From Clostridiales bacterium (GTDB lineage Bacteria; Bacillota; Clostridia; Oscillospirales; Oscillospiraceae), in the NCBI GenBank assembly GCA_004557655.1, contig SFGJ01000004.1, positions 78,102-142,101 of the forward strand: a stretch of DNA of 64,000 nucleotides, written 5' to 3'. The notes beneath the pieces are model-generated. The model made no database searches. It saw only the letters and a program-made list of their open reading frames with translations, and was not told the DNA's origin. Positions 7,046 through 15,386 of the stretch are shown here, piece after piece (positions within the stretch are counted from its first letter, which is position 1; each line of letters begins with the position of its first letter). Position numbers and translations under genes: made by a program.

Positions 7046-8666
7046 GGTCAAATACCTCCCGTATCAATTCTCTGAAAAAGTTCCTGGCCTGCTCCTCGAA
7101 TGCCTCGGGGCCGTCCGCCCGGTTCTCCAAAATGCGGCTGCAGTGCTGGCGGTAGTATTCCTCCGGCTGCTGGGCGCCGATGCGCAGGCGGGCATAGTCC
7201 TCGCTGATACCGTCCCGCTCCATGATGCGCCGCACCCGCTGCTCCGTGGGGGCCAGCACCGCCACCGTTTCCCGGCAGAGCGCCGCCAGGCCGCTCTGCA
7301 AGAGATTGATGGCGTCCAGACCCACGATGAGGTGCCCCTCCGCCTCCCGGCGAATGACGGGCAGCAGGTGAATATTCACGATGCCATTGAGCCTGTGAAG
7401 CGCCTCCGGGTCGGAAAAAACAATGCCCCCCAGCTTCTGCCGATTCAGCTTTTCTCCGTCGAACACATCCCCGAAAGCCCGGGTAATGTCCTGCCGCAGC
7501 CTGGCGTTTGCCGCCAGCTCCCGGTGGTACACGGCATCGCAGTCGATGATCCTTCCACCCAGAGCGCACAGGGCCCGCAGGGCGCTGGTCTTGCCGCTGC
7601 CGGTGCCGCCGGTGATGCCGATGGTTATGCCCGGCAGGCGGTCGGCGTCCACGATATGAAAGCCCGCCGCCTTTTTCAGTCGGTTGCCCACCGCAAGACC
7701 CAAGCCGCTGTCATCGGGACATTGGGCGTAAATGTGGGTGGCCTCCGTGCTGTCAAACCGCCGCAGAGCATCAAACACCCGGTGGGCCTGCTGGGCGGTA
7801 TCCCACGCCGAGCCGAGGCACTGCCGGACGCGGCCGGCAAACCGCTCCCGGAATTCCTCGAAGCAGATGACGCCCTCTCCCTCCTGCAATACGGCCTGTA
7901 TGTAGGCGGCGCTGCGGTGAGGCGCCCCCGTGACCACCGTCACCGGGGCGTGGGGGGCGTAGTGGCGGTACTTCATCCCCGGGGCACGGGGCCGCAGACC
8001 CTCCGCGACCTGCTGGGTCACCGCCTTGTCCACAGTGACCTCGCCGAGGACCTGCCGCAATTCTTCCAGAGGCAATCCGCCGGGACGCAGAAGCTGCGGA
8101 GGCGAAACCGTCAGGTCAATGATGGTGGACTCCACTCCCACCCGGCACGCGCCGCCGTCTACAATGCCGTCGATCTTCCCGTCCATGTCCTCCAGCATAT
8201 CGGATGCGCTGGTGGGGCTGGGGCGGCCTGATGTGTTGCCGCTGGGAGCGGCCACCGGCACCCCCGCCTCTCGGATGATGGCGCGGGTCACGGCATGGTC
8301 CGGGCAGCGCACCCCCACGGTGGATAGACCTCCGGTGGTGCGCCCGGGCACGATGTCCTTCCCCGGCAGGATCATGGTCAGGGGCCCCGGCCAGAACTTC
8401 TCTGCCAGGAGATAGGCAACCTCCGGCACCTCACGGCAGTACCGCTCCAGCCAGCCGGCGTCCGGCACATGGAGGATGAGGGGGTTGTCCTGGGGGCGGC
8501 CCTTGGCCTCAAATATATGCCCCACCGCTTCTTCATCCAGGGCGTTGGCTCCCAGACCGTACACCGTTTCCGTGGGGATGCCCAACAGCCCGCCGCGGCG
8601 GAGGATCCGCGCCGCCTCCTTTATTTCATCTTCCCCATTTTCGGGGTGAAAAACCCTTGTTTTCAA
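7038..8666 (-). CDS. Fusion of TsaC/Sua5 and dephospho-CoA kinase
   Basis: A 542-residue protein with two enzymes in one chain. Residues about 14-205 are a YrdC/TsaC domain (PTETVYGLG at 31-39) that makes threonylcarbamoyl-AMP for the t6A modification of tRNA. Residues about 228-335 are the Sua5 C-terminal domain, joined by the APGMKYRHYAP linker. Residues about 346-542 are a complete CoaE domain, with P-loop GGTGSGKT at 353-360 and DCDAVYHREL after it, catalysing the last step of coenzyme A synthesis. No stop or frameshift separates them. The start is TTG at 8664-8666 after AAGGAAG. Confidence 0.92.
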   Translation of the reverse strand: MKTRVFHPENGEDEIKEAARILRRGGLLGIPTETVYGLGANALDEEAVGHIFEAKGRPQDNPLILHVPDAGWLERYCREVPEVAYLLAEKFWPGPLTMILPGKDIVPGRTTGGLSTVGVRCPDHAVTRAIIREAGVPVAAPSGNTSGRPSPTSASDMLEDMDGKIDGIVDGGACRVGVESTIIDLTVSPPQLLRPGGLPLEELRQVLGEVTVDKAVTQQVAEGLRPRAPGMKYRHYAPHAPVTVVTGAPHRSAAYIQAVLQEGEGVICFEEFRERFAGRVRQCLGSAWDTAQQAHRVFDALRRFDSTEATHIYAQCPDDSGLGLAVGNRLKKAAGFHIVDADRLPGITIGITGGTGSGKTSALRALCALGGRIIDCDAVYHRELAANARLRQDITRAFGDVFDGEKLNRQKLGGIVFSDPEALHRLNGIVNIHLLPVIRREAEGHLIVGLDAINLLQSGLAALCRETVAVLAPTEQRVRRIMERDGISEDYARLRIGAQQPEEYYRQHCSRILENRADGPEAFEEQARNFFRELIREVFDHE

Positions 8667-8679
8667 ATTACTTCCTTCT

Positions 8680-9321
8680 TTACAGTCCGAGATCGTCCCC
8701 GATCAGAACCACCTTGATGCGTCCCGCCGGGCGGCAGATGCGCGTGGTGACAAACTGGCAGCAGATGGTATCGGGGCTCTTGCAGTCGGCGCACTGGCCG
8801 GTTGCGGCGCAGGGTGTAGCGATCCCTGCAAAGCGCTGGGCATTGGCAGGGGCGGCCTGCTCTCTGGCCCGGCGCACGGCGCCGTCCAGATCCCCGGCCA
8901 CCTTGTTCATGCCCGCCACCACGATGACCTGCTCCGGGCCGAAGCACAGGGCGGCCACGCGGTTGCCGGTGCCGTCGATGTTCACAAGCTGCCCGTCGGC
9001 AGAAATGCCATTGGCACTCATGAGGAAGGTGTCGCAGGTGAGAGCCTGCTTGAGCATCTGCTCGCGCTCCCGGGGATCCTTGGCGGTGTCGCGGTCAATA
9101 ACGGCCTGGCCGCGCCGGCGCAGGGCGTCCTTGATGCCCAGCTCGTCCACGGTCATGGTGCCGCCCCAGGAGACCGTATGCTCCCCCGGGATCAGTTCCA
9201 GCACCTTTTTCAGCCCCTCCTCCCGGTCGGAGCAGTAATACGCTTCAAAATACCGCTTGTTCAGCGCCTCCGCCACACGGGGGCCGGCCTTGTCATACTG
9301 CATCTTTCTGTGCTTGAGCAT
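8680..9321 (-). CDS. LUD domain (LutC/YkgG-like, DUF162) protein
   Basis: A 213-residue LUD-family protein. Such proteins relate to LutC of lactate utilisation, but stand-alone copies in Clostridia have no proven role. Seen are the N-terminal helix region, SWGGTMTVDELGI (about 51-63), the GTGNRVAALCFGP core and a Cys-rich tail with CAATGQCADCK and ICC. These cysteines could bind metal, which is an inference. The ATG follows AAGGAGG. It sits between prfA and the TsaC-CoaE gene with gaps of 13-14 bases. Confidence 0.85.
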   Translation of the reverse strand: MLKHRKMQYDKAGPRVAEALNKRYFEAYYCSDREEGLKKVLELIPGEHTVSWGGTMTVDELGIKDALRRRGQAVIDRDTAKDPREREQMLKQALTCDTFLMSANGISADGQLVNIDGTGNRVAALCFGPEQVIVVAGMNKVAGDLDGAVRRAREQAAPANAQRFAGIATPCAATGQCADCKSPDTICCQFVTTRICRPAGRIKVVLIGDDLGL

Positions 9322-9335
9322 ACTGGATTTCCTCC

Positions 9336-10406
9336 TTAGTCTGTCGCTTGTTGTAAGAGTCTATCGGCCTGCTCCCGGGTAGTGAGGGCGTCGATAAGCC
9401 CATCTAACTCTCCACCCAGTACAGGACCGAGGGGAAAGCTCTTTTCATCTCCCGTGAGCCGGTGATCCACCACGATCTTCTCATGGAAGCGGTAGGTGCG
9501 GATCCGCTCAGACCGCTCCGCCCCGCCGATCTGGCTCCTGCGCCGGGCCGCCTGAGCAGCTTCGCTCCGCGAGCGCTGCAGGGCATAGAGCCGGGAGCGC
9601 AGGATCTTCATGGCTCTGTCCTTGTTCTTATACTGGCTGCGCTCGTCCTGGCACTCCACCACCGTGCCCGTGGGCAGGTGGGTGACCCGGATGGCGGACT
9701 CGGTCTTGTTCACATGCTGCCCGCCGGCACCGCCGGAGCGGAAGGTGTCTATCCGCAGGTCCTCGGGAGCGATGGCCACCTCCGTCTCCTCCGCCTCGGG
9801 CAGTACGGCCACGGTGGCGGTGGACGTGTGGATGCGCCCGGCGCTCTCCGTTTCCGGCACGCGCTTGACGCAGTGGGTGCCGCCCTCGAATTTGAGCCTT
9901 GCGTAGACCCCGGCGCCCTCCACGGTGAGGGAGGCCTCTTTCACGCCCCCCAGCTCCGTGTCGCTGCGGGAGACAATGTCCACCTGCCAGCCGCGTTTGT
10001 CGGCATACTGCAGATACATCCGCAGCAGATCCGACGCAAAGAGGGCTCCCTCCTCACCGCCGACGCCGGCCCGGAGCTCCAGCACCACGCCGCGGTCATC
10101 GTCCGGGTCCTTGGGCAGAAGCAGAAGCTTCAGCTCCTGTGACAGTTCTTCCTGCCGCTCCCTGGCCTGCCTCCATTCCTCTCTGGCCAGCTCCCGCAGC
10201 TCCGGATCGGCAAGCATCTGCTCCGCCTCCCGCTGCATGGTTTGGGCCGCCTGCAGCTCCCGGAAGGCCGCCGCCACCGGGGTCAGCTCCTTCTGCTCCC
10301 GGGTGAGGGCGCGAAGCCGCGCAGGGTCGGCGTATACCTCCGGCTGCGCAAGAAGCAGCTCCACCTCTTGCAAGCGCAGGACGGCCTGTTTCAGCTTATC
10401 CTCCAT
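9336..10406 (-). CDS. prfA: Peptide chain release factor 1
   Basis: A 356-residue class I release factor that reads UAA and UAG and triggers peptide release. The codon-reading tripeptide PET is at residues 184-186 within RVPETESAGRIHTS, and the catalytic GGQ at 228-230 in GGAGGQHVNKTESA. The start at ATG 10404-10406 gives the normal N-terminus (MEDKLKQAVLRLQEVE). A longer in-frame extension reads back into the flavodoxin gene and is not used. It lies 4 bases after that gene's stop, suggesting translational coupling. Confidence 0.97.
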   Translation of the reverse strand: MEDKLKQAVLRLQEVELLLAQPEVYADPARLRALTREQKELTPVAAAFRELQAAQTMQREAEQMLADPELRELAREEWRQARERQEELSQELKLLLLPKDPDDDRGVVLELRAGVGGEEGALFASDLLRMYLQYADKRGWQVDIVSRSDTELGGVKEASLTVEGAGVYARLKFEGGTHCVKRVPETESAGRIHTSTATVAVLPEAEETEVAIAPEDLRIDTFRSGGAGGQHVNKTESAIRVTHLPTGTVVECQDERSQYKNKDRAMKILRSRLYALQRSRSEAAQAARRRSQIGGAERSERIRTYRFHEKIVVDHRLTGDEKSFPLGPVLGGELDGLIDALTTREQADRLLQQATD

Positions 10407-10410
10407 AGGA

Positions 10411-10896
10411 TCACAGTCCCAGGGCGTTTTTGGTGTCCTGGATGAACTTGTCCCGCCAGAATTCGTATCCGGTGTCATCCGGCCGCAAAGACACATCCGT
10501 CAGGCGCATCCGCTTGAGGAAGGTGGCCATGTGGGCCAGCACATCGTCGCACCGGTCGGATCCGCTGCGGGTGACCACGCAGGAGACCAGCGGCAGGCTC
10601 TCCGCGCTTTGCGCCAGAAAGCTCTTGACGGGGCTGGCGCAGCGGCCCGCCCAGGCGGGCGTGCCGATGATGACCAGGCGATAGTCCTGCAGCGGCCGCT
10701 CCGTCTGCACCGGCTCAATGGGGCAGAGCTTCCTGCTCATGGCCTCCAGGCCGGAACGCAAGTAGCCCCGCAGCTTGCTGCGGTCCCGTCCGTCCTCGAT
10801 CTTCACCAGCTCGGCATCCAATGCCTGGGCGATCTCCTTCATGGCCTTTTCCGTTCTCCCGGTGCGGGAGTAGTACACGCATAAAATGTCGCTCAT
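10411..10896 (-). CDS. Flavodoxin-like protein
   Basis: A 161-residue flavodoxin-fold protein. The FMN phosphate loop is CVYYSRTGRTEKA near residues 6-18, and a second flavin loop is IGTPAWAGRCASPVKSF near 78-94. It probably carries electrons with FMN in the cytoplasm; the partner is unknown. The start follows AAAGGAG. It lies inside the ddl-glyA operon between the ABC-F gene and prfA. Confidence 0.85.
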   Translation of the reverse strand: MSDILCVYYSRTGRTEKAMKEIAQALDAELVKIEDGRDRSKLRGYLRSGLEAMSRKLCPIEPVQTERPLQDYRLVIIGTPAWAGRCASPVKSFLAQSAESLPLVSCVVTRSGSDRCDDVLAHMATFLKRMRLTDVSLRPDDTGYEFWRDKFIQDTKNALGL

Positions 10897-10910
10897 CTGT
10901 GACTCCTTTC

Positions 10911-12806
10911 TTATTCCTCAAGCTGCAGGCTCAGCTCCTCCCAGCGGGCCATCTGCTCCTGCAGCGCAGTTTCCGTCTCCTGTTTTTTCCCGTAGACCTC
11001 CGCCAGCTTTCCGGCGTCGCAGCCCACCCGCTGCATCTCCTCCTCCAGAGCGGCGATCTCCGTCTCCAGCCTGGCAATGGCACTTTCGCAGATGGTGAGC
11101 CGGCGGCGTGCCGCCTGCTGATCGCGTCTGCCCCGGGGCGGCCGGGTGTCGCCCTTCTTCTCCCGGACAGCGGGCCGGACACTCTCCCGCTCCTCCTGCG
11201 CCTTAGCCGCCTGATACTGCGCAAATCCCATGGGGTAGTCGGTGATCGTTCCCTCCGCCAGCTCCCAGATGCGGGTGGCGAAGCGGTCTATGAAATAGCG
11301 GTCGTGGCTCACAAAGAGCAGCGTGCCGTCAAAGGCCTCCACCGCCTCCTCGATCCATTCCCGGGCGGCGATGTCCAGGTGGTTGGTGGGCTCGTCCAGA
11401 ATGAGGAAGTTGGTCTGCTCATCCATGAGCATACACAGCCGCAGGCGGGATAGCTCTCCGCCGGATAGGGAGGAAACGCTCTTGAAAACATCCTCCCCCT
11501 GAAACCGGTACTGAGCCAGCCGGTTCCGGGCGCTCTGGGCCGTCATGCCCTTCTTCTCATAGAGCATGGTGTCCAGCAGGCTGCGCTCCGGATGATCGAA
11601 CCGAATGATCTGCTGCAGGTATGCAGTCTGTACCGCGGGGCCCTGCCGGATGCTCCCGCTGTCCGGCCGCTGTGCCCCTGTGATCATATTGAGCAGGGTG
11701 GTCTTCCCCGTGCCGTTTTCGCCGAGGAGGGCAATGCGCTCTCCCGGCTCCACGCGCAGGTATATGCCGTCAAACAGCGTCCTGTCCCCGAAGGATTTGC
11801 CCACGCCCCTGATTTGCAGCACCTCGTCCCCCCGGAACTCCCGGCTGGCGAACCGGGCATTCATCTTTTTGGCCTTGGTGGGTTTGGCGGTGGTGCGCAT
11901 CCGCTCTATGCGCTTTTCCATGGAAAAGGCCCGCTTGTGGAGGGCATCGTTGCCCATAAACGCCCACAGGTGCATCTGGGAAGCCGCTTTTTCAAGCTGC
12001 CGGATCTTGGCCTGCTCTTTCAGATACTGCTTCATGCGCTCCTGATACCGCCGCTCCTTTTCCACGGCGTAGAAGCTGTAATTCCCGCTGTAAAACTCCG
12101 CCTTGCCGTCCAAAATCTCAATGATCCGTGTAACGGTGCGGTCCAAAAAATATCGGTCATGGGATATGGTGATGACCGTGCCCCGAAACCTGCCGATGTA
12201 CTCCTCCAGCCATATGGTGGCCTGCAGGTCCAGATGGTTCGTCGGCTCGTCCAGCAGGAGGATATCCATGTCCTCCAGAATGAGCCGGCCCAGGTTCACC
12301 CTCGTCTTTTCCCCGCCGGACAGCTCCGCAAACGGCCGGGCGCGCATGGCCTCATCCATGGAAAGGCCGCCGGCCACCTTGTTCACCGCCGTGTCCGTGT
12401 CCCAGCCGCCCAAGCCCTCAAACCGGGCGTTGAGATCGCCGTAGCGCCTGAGAGTCTGCTGTGAATGGTCCCCGGCGGCCATTTGCTCCGCCAAGGCATC
12501 CATTTCCTCCTGCATGGTCTTCGTCCGGGCAAAGGCGGTGCGCAGCACGTCCTCCACGGTGTATTCCGCCGGGTAGACCGGTATCTGGGAGATGAGCCCC
12601 AGCCGCTTGCCGGGGGCAATGAGCACCTGGCCGGAATCATAGTCCATCTCCCCGGTGAGGATCTTAAACAAAGTGGTCTTTCCCGCGCCGTTGCAGCCCA
12701 GCAGACCCACCCGCTCGCCGGAATCTATCTGAAAGGTCAGCCCGTCCAGTATTTTCTTTTCCAGGTCAAAGGACTTTGTCAGTCCCGAGACGCCAATGTC
12801 GATCAT
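10911..12806 (-). CDS. ABC-F family ATPase
   Basis: A 631-residue soluble protein with two ABC ATPase cassettes and no membrane segments, the mark of ABC-F ribosome-associated factors. Walker A motifs are GCNGAGKTT (about 38-46) and GENGTGKTT in the second half. Both cassettes have LSGGE signatures and LDEPTNHLD Walker B motifs. A basic linker rich in Lys/Arg (KRIERMRTTAKPTKAKK) joins them, and the C-terminus is a long coiled coil. It may act in translation or antibiotic protection; the subgroup cannot be fixed here. Its ATG overlaps the murF stop as ATGA. Confidence 0.92.
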   Translation of the reverse strand: MIDIGVSGLTKSFDLEKKILDGLTFQIDSGERVGLLGCNGAGKTTLFKILTGEMDYDSGQVLIAPGKRLGLISQIPVYPAEYTVEDVLRTAFARTKTMQEEMDALAEQMAAGDHSQQTLRRYGDLNARFEGLGGWDTDTAVNKVAGGLSMDEAMRARPFAELSGGEKTRVNLGRLILEDMDILLLDEPTNHLDLQATIWLEEYIGRFRGTVITISHDRYFLDRTVTRIIEILDGKAEFYSGNYSFYAVEKERRYQERMKQYLKEQAKIRQLEKAASQMHLWAFMGNDALHKRAFSMEKRIERMRTTAKPTKAKKMNARFASREFRGDEVLQIRGVGKSFGDRTLFDGIYLRVEPGERIALLGENGTGKTTLLNMITGAQRPDSGSIRQGPAVQTAYLQQIIRFDHPERSLLDTMLYEKKGMTAQSARNRLAQYRFQGEDVFKSVSSLSGGELSRLRLCMLMDEQTNFLILDEPTNHLDIAAREWIEEAVEAFDGTLLFVSHDRYFIDRFATRIWELAEGTITDYPMGFAQYQAAKAQEERESVRPAVREKKGDTRPPRGRRDQQAARRRLTICESAIARLETEIAALEEEMQRVGCDAGKLAEVYGKKQETETALQEQMARWEELSLQLEE

Positions 12807-14167
12807 GCTTTTTCCAGTTCCTCAACGATTTTTTCAAAATGCATGGCGTGGGAGGCCTTTACCAGCACCGCCGTGCCGGGGACAAACTCCCTGCGGAGGG
12901 TGTCACAGGCCGCCTCCACGGTGTCAAAGTGGTACACATTCCCCTCGGCCGCGCGCTTAAGATATTCCATCCAGTGTCCGATGGCCACCACGCAGTCAAG
13001 CCCCAGCTCATTCAAAAGCCGTCCCATGTCGCCGTGGGCCTTGGGGGAAAGGTCGCCCAGATCCCCCATATCCCCCAGCACCGCCATGCGCCGGGGCCGA
13101 TCGGTACCGGCCAGCAGCCGCAGCGCCGCCGCCATGGCCTGGGGATTGGCGTTGTAGCAGTCGTCAATGATGAGCCGGTGGCCGGGTCTATGGATCAGCC
13201 GCATCCGGGAGCCGGTAGGGGTGTAGGCGGCTACGCCGTCAATGATCTCCTGCGCGGAAAGCCCCAGATGCTCCCCGACGGCCACACCCATGGAGGCGGA
13301 GTAGATCATAAACCGCCCCGGAGAGGGGATGCGCAGGGAATAGCTGTCCCTGCGGGTAGTGACTGTGCAGGCAACGCCCTCGAGGCCGTGCTCCTCTATG
13401 TCCGTGACCCGGACATCACATGACTCGCTCTCGCCGCAGCGGACGGTCTCAAAGGGCAGATCCAGCGTATTGAGCAGGGGGTCGTCCCCGTTGAGCACCG
13501 CCAGCCCACCGGGCGCTAAATTCTCAAAGATCTCGCTCTTGGCCCGGAGCACTCCCTCTCGGGTCCCGTCCAGATTGCCGATGTGGGCGTCGCCTACATT
13601 GGTGATGACCGCCACCGTGGGGCGCACCATCCGGCCCATGCGGCGGATCTCTCCGAAGTGGTCCATGCCCGTCTCGATGACCGCCGCCCCATGGTCTTGC
13701 TCCAGCCGCAGCAGGGTCTGGGGCGTGCCCACGAAGTTGTTGAAGTTGGCCAGAGTTTTGAGGGTGTTGAAGTGCTGCCCCAGCACCGCCGCCAGCATCT
13801 CCTTGGTGGTGGTTTTTCCGGCGGAGCCGGTGACCTGCACCACGGGGATGCGGAACTTGCCCCGGTACCAGCCGGCAAGGCTCCCCAGCGCCCTCTCCGT
13901 GTCCTCCACGGCGATGTAGAACCTGCCGGGCAGTAGCTTCTGCGGCACCCTGGCGCACAGGCAGCCCGCGGCCCCCTTTGCAAGCGCCATGTCTATATAG
14001 CTGTGGCCGTCGAACCGTTCGCCCACCAGGGGCACGAACAGATCCCCCGGCAGAATGTCCCGGCTGTCCGTGCTGACCCGGGTCACAATATCTCCGCCAT
14101 CTCCGTCCTGCAGCAGTCTGCCGCTCACAGCCAGGGTGATTTCCCGGGCCGTACAGGGGATCATCAT
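12803..14167 (-). CDS. murF: UDP-MurNAc-tripeptide D-Ala-D-Ala ligase
   Basis: A 454-residue Mur ligase that adds D-Ala-D-Ala to the UDP-muramoyl tripeptide in peptidoglycan synthesis. Visible are STDSRDILPGDLFVPLVGERFDG in the N-terminal domain (about 32-54), the ATP loop GSAGKTTTK (114-122), the TLANFNNFVGTP substrate segment and DDCYNANP. Its ATG pair overlaps the ddl stop (ATATGATG) with GGAG upstream. Placement directly after ddl joins the maker of D-Ala-D-Ala with its user. Confidence 0.96.
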   Translation of the reverse strand: MMIPCTAREITLAVSGRLLQDGDGGDIVTRVSTDSRDILPGDLFVPLVGERFDGHSYIDMALAKGAAGCLCARVPQKLLPGRFYIAVEDTERALGSLAGWYRGKFRIPVVQVTGSAGKTTTKEMLAAVLGQHFNTLKTLANFNNFVGTPQTLLRLEQDHGAAVIETGMDHFGEIRRMGRMVRPTVAVITNVGDAHIGNLDGTREGVLRAKSEIFENLAPGGLAVLNGDDPLLNTLDLPFETVRCGESESCDVRVTDIEEHGLEGVACTVTTRRDSYSLRIPSPGRFMIYSASMGVAVGEHLGLSAQEIIDGVAAYTPTGSRMRLIHRPGHRLIIDDCYNANPQAMAAALRLLAGTDRPRRMAVLGDMGDLGDLSPKAHGDMGRLLNELGLDCVVAIGHWMEYLKRAAEGNVYHFDTVEAACDTLRREFVPGTAVLVKASHAMHFEKIVEELEKA

Positions 14168-15225
14168 ATCCGCTCCGCCTTTCTCACCCGCAGAGATTCC
14201 TCCGCGATCTTTTCGCACAACATATCGTAGTCAATGCCCACGGCCGCCGCCTCCTGAGGCACCAGACTAGTGGGCGTCATGCCGGGAAGGGTATTCACCT
14301 CCAGGCACCAGGCCTTGCCGTCCTCGTCCAGAATGAAGTCCGTCCGGGAGTAGACCGACAGGCCCAGCGCCCTGTGCAGCTTCAGGGCCATCTCGCCCAC
14401 CTGCTTCCACTGCGCATCGGTAATGGGCGCCGGGCAGAGCTCCACGGCCCCGCCCTTCTGGTACTTGGATTCATAGTCAAAATAGGCGTTCTTGGGGATG
14501 ATCTCCACGGCGGGCAGGTATGTATCCCCCAGCACGGCGATCTGAATCTCCCGGCCCCTGATCTTCTTCTCCACCACCACATGGTTGCCGAATCGGAGCA
14601 TACGGCGCAAGGTAGCCTCCAGCTCCTCTTTGCTCTCCGGCAATTCCACGCCGATGGAGCTGCCGCCGTTGACGATCTTCACGGCGCAGGGGGTCTCCAG
14701 CTCCTCCACCAGGGCGGGGATATCCGCCTCGGCATAACGCACGTCCCGCCAGGGGGCGGTGCGGATGTTCTCGGCATCCATGAACCGCTTGGCGATGGCC
14801 TTGTCCATGGCCATACCGCTGGAAATATAGTTGCTGCCGGTGTAGGGCACGCCCAGCAGGTCAAGGGTGGCCTGGATGCGTCCGTCCTCGCCGCAGGAGC
14901 CGTGGAGGGCCAGAAACACCAGGTCCGCCATGGCGCACACCTGCAAAACACCCTGTCCCAACATGGAAGGGCTTTGATCCCGCCTGCTCCGGCGCACCGC
15001 CTCCAGATCGGGCGCCTCGGAAGAAACGCTGTGGTCGGCGCACAGGCCGTCGGGCGCGTCGAAAATATCCGCCAGTGAGCCGGAATAGTTCTCCAGGCCC
15101 AAAAACATATCCACCAGTACCGCCTTGTGTCCCCGGCGGCGCAAAGCCCGGCAGATGCCGGTGCCGCTGGTGAGGGCCACATTGCGCTCGGTGCTCAGGC
15201 CACCTGCCAAAACAACGATTTTCAT
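14164..15225 (-). CDS. ddl: D-alanine-D-alanine ligase
   Basis: A 353-residue ATP-grasp enzyme that joins two D-alanines for the peptidoglycan stem. Features are LAGGLSTERNVALTSG at the N-terminus, LALHGSCGEDGRIQ, GGSSIGV and the C-terminal EVNTLPGMTPTSLVP. The omega loop reads YFDYESKY with the Tyr expected of D-Ala-D-Ala rather than D-Ala-D-Lac ligases, so intrinsic vancomycin resistance is not suggested. It is the first gene of the long leftward operon and has GAGGGA before its ATG. Confidence 0.96.
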   Translation of the reverse strand: MKIVVLAGGLSTERNVALTSGTGICRALRRRGHKAVLVDMFLGLENYSGSLADIFDAPDGLCADHSVSSEAPDLEAVRRSRRDQSPSMLGQGVLQVCAMADLVFLALHGSCGEDGRIQATLDLLGVPYTGSNYISSGMAMDKAIAKRFMDAENIRTAPWRDVRYAEADIPALVEELETPCAVKIVNGGSSIGVELPESKEELEATLRRMLRFGNHVVVEKKIRGREIQIAVLGDTYLPAVEIIPKNAYFDYESKYQKGGAVELCPAPITDAQWKQVGEMALKLHRALGLSVYSRTDFILDEDGKAWCLEVNTLPGMTPTSLVPQEAAAVGIDYDMLCEKIAEESLRVRKAERI

Positions 15226-15286
15226 AGATCATTCCCTCGATTCTGTCATGTGGCGATATACCCGATGGTATACCTATAGATAATAT

Positions 15287-15315
15287 AGTATAGCATACTC
15301 CCCACGGGATTACAA
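15287..15315 (-). promoter_or_regulatory. Promoter of ddl-murF-...-glyA operon
   Basis: Minus-strand -35 TTGTAA (15310-15315), 17 bases, -10 TATACT (15287-15292) preceded by TGC as an extended -10. It is the only good promoter seen ahead of the nine-gene cluster. Confidence 0.8.
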
Positions 15316-15339
15316 CCGATTTAATTCTCTCATGCCGCG

Positions 15340-15369
15340 AAAACAGGCGCGGCCGGGCGGCCGCGCCTG
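15340..15369 (-). terminator. Terminator after rodA/ftsW gene
   Basis: CAGGCGCGGCC and GGCCGCGCCTG (15344-15369) form an 11-bp stem followed by TTTT on the minus strand. It separates the RodA/FtsW gene from the ddl promoter. Confidence 0.85.
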
Positions 15370-15386
15370 CTGGGAAAACTATCCTC

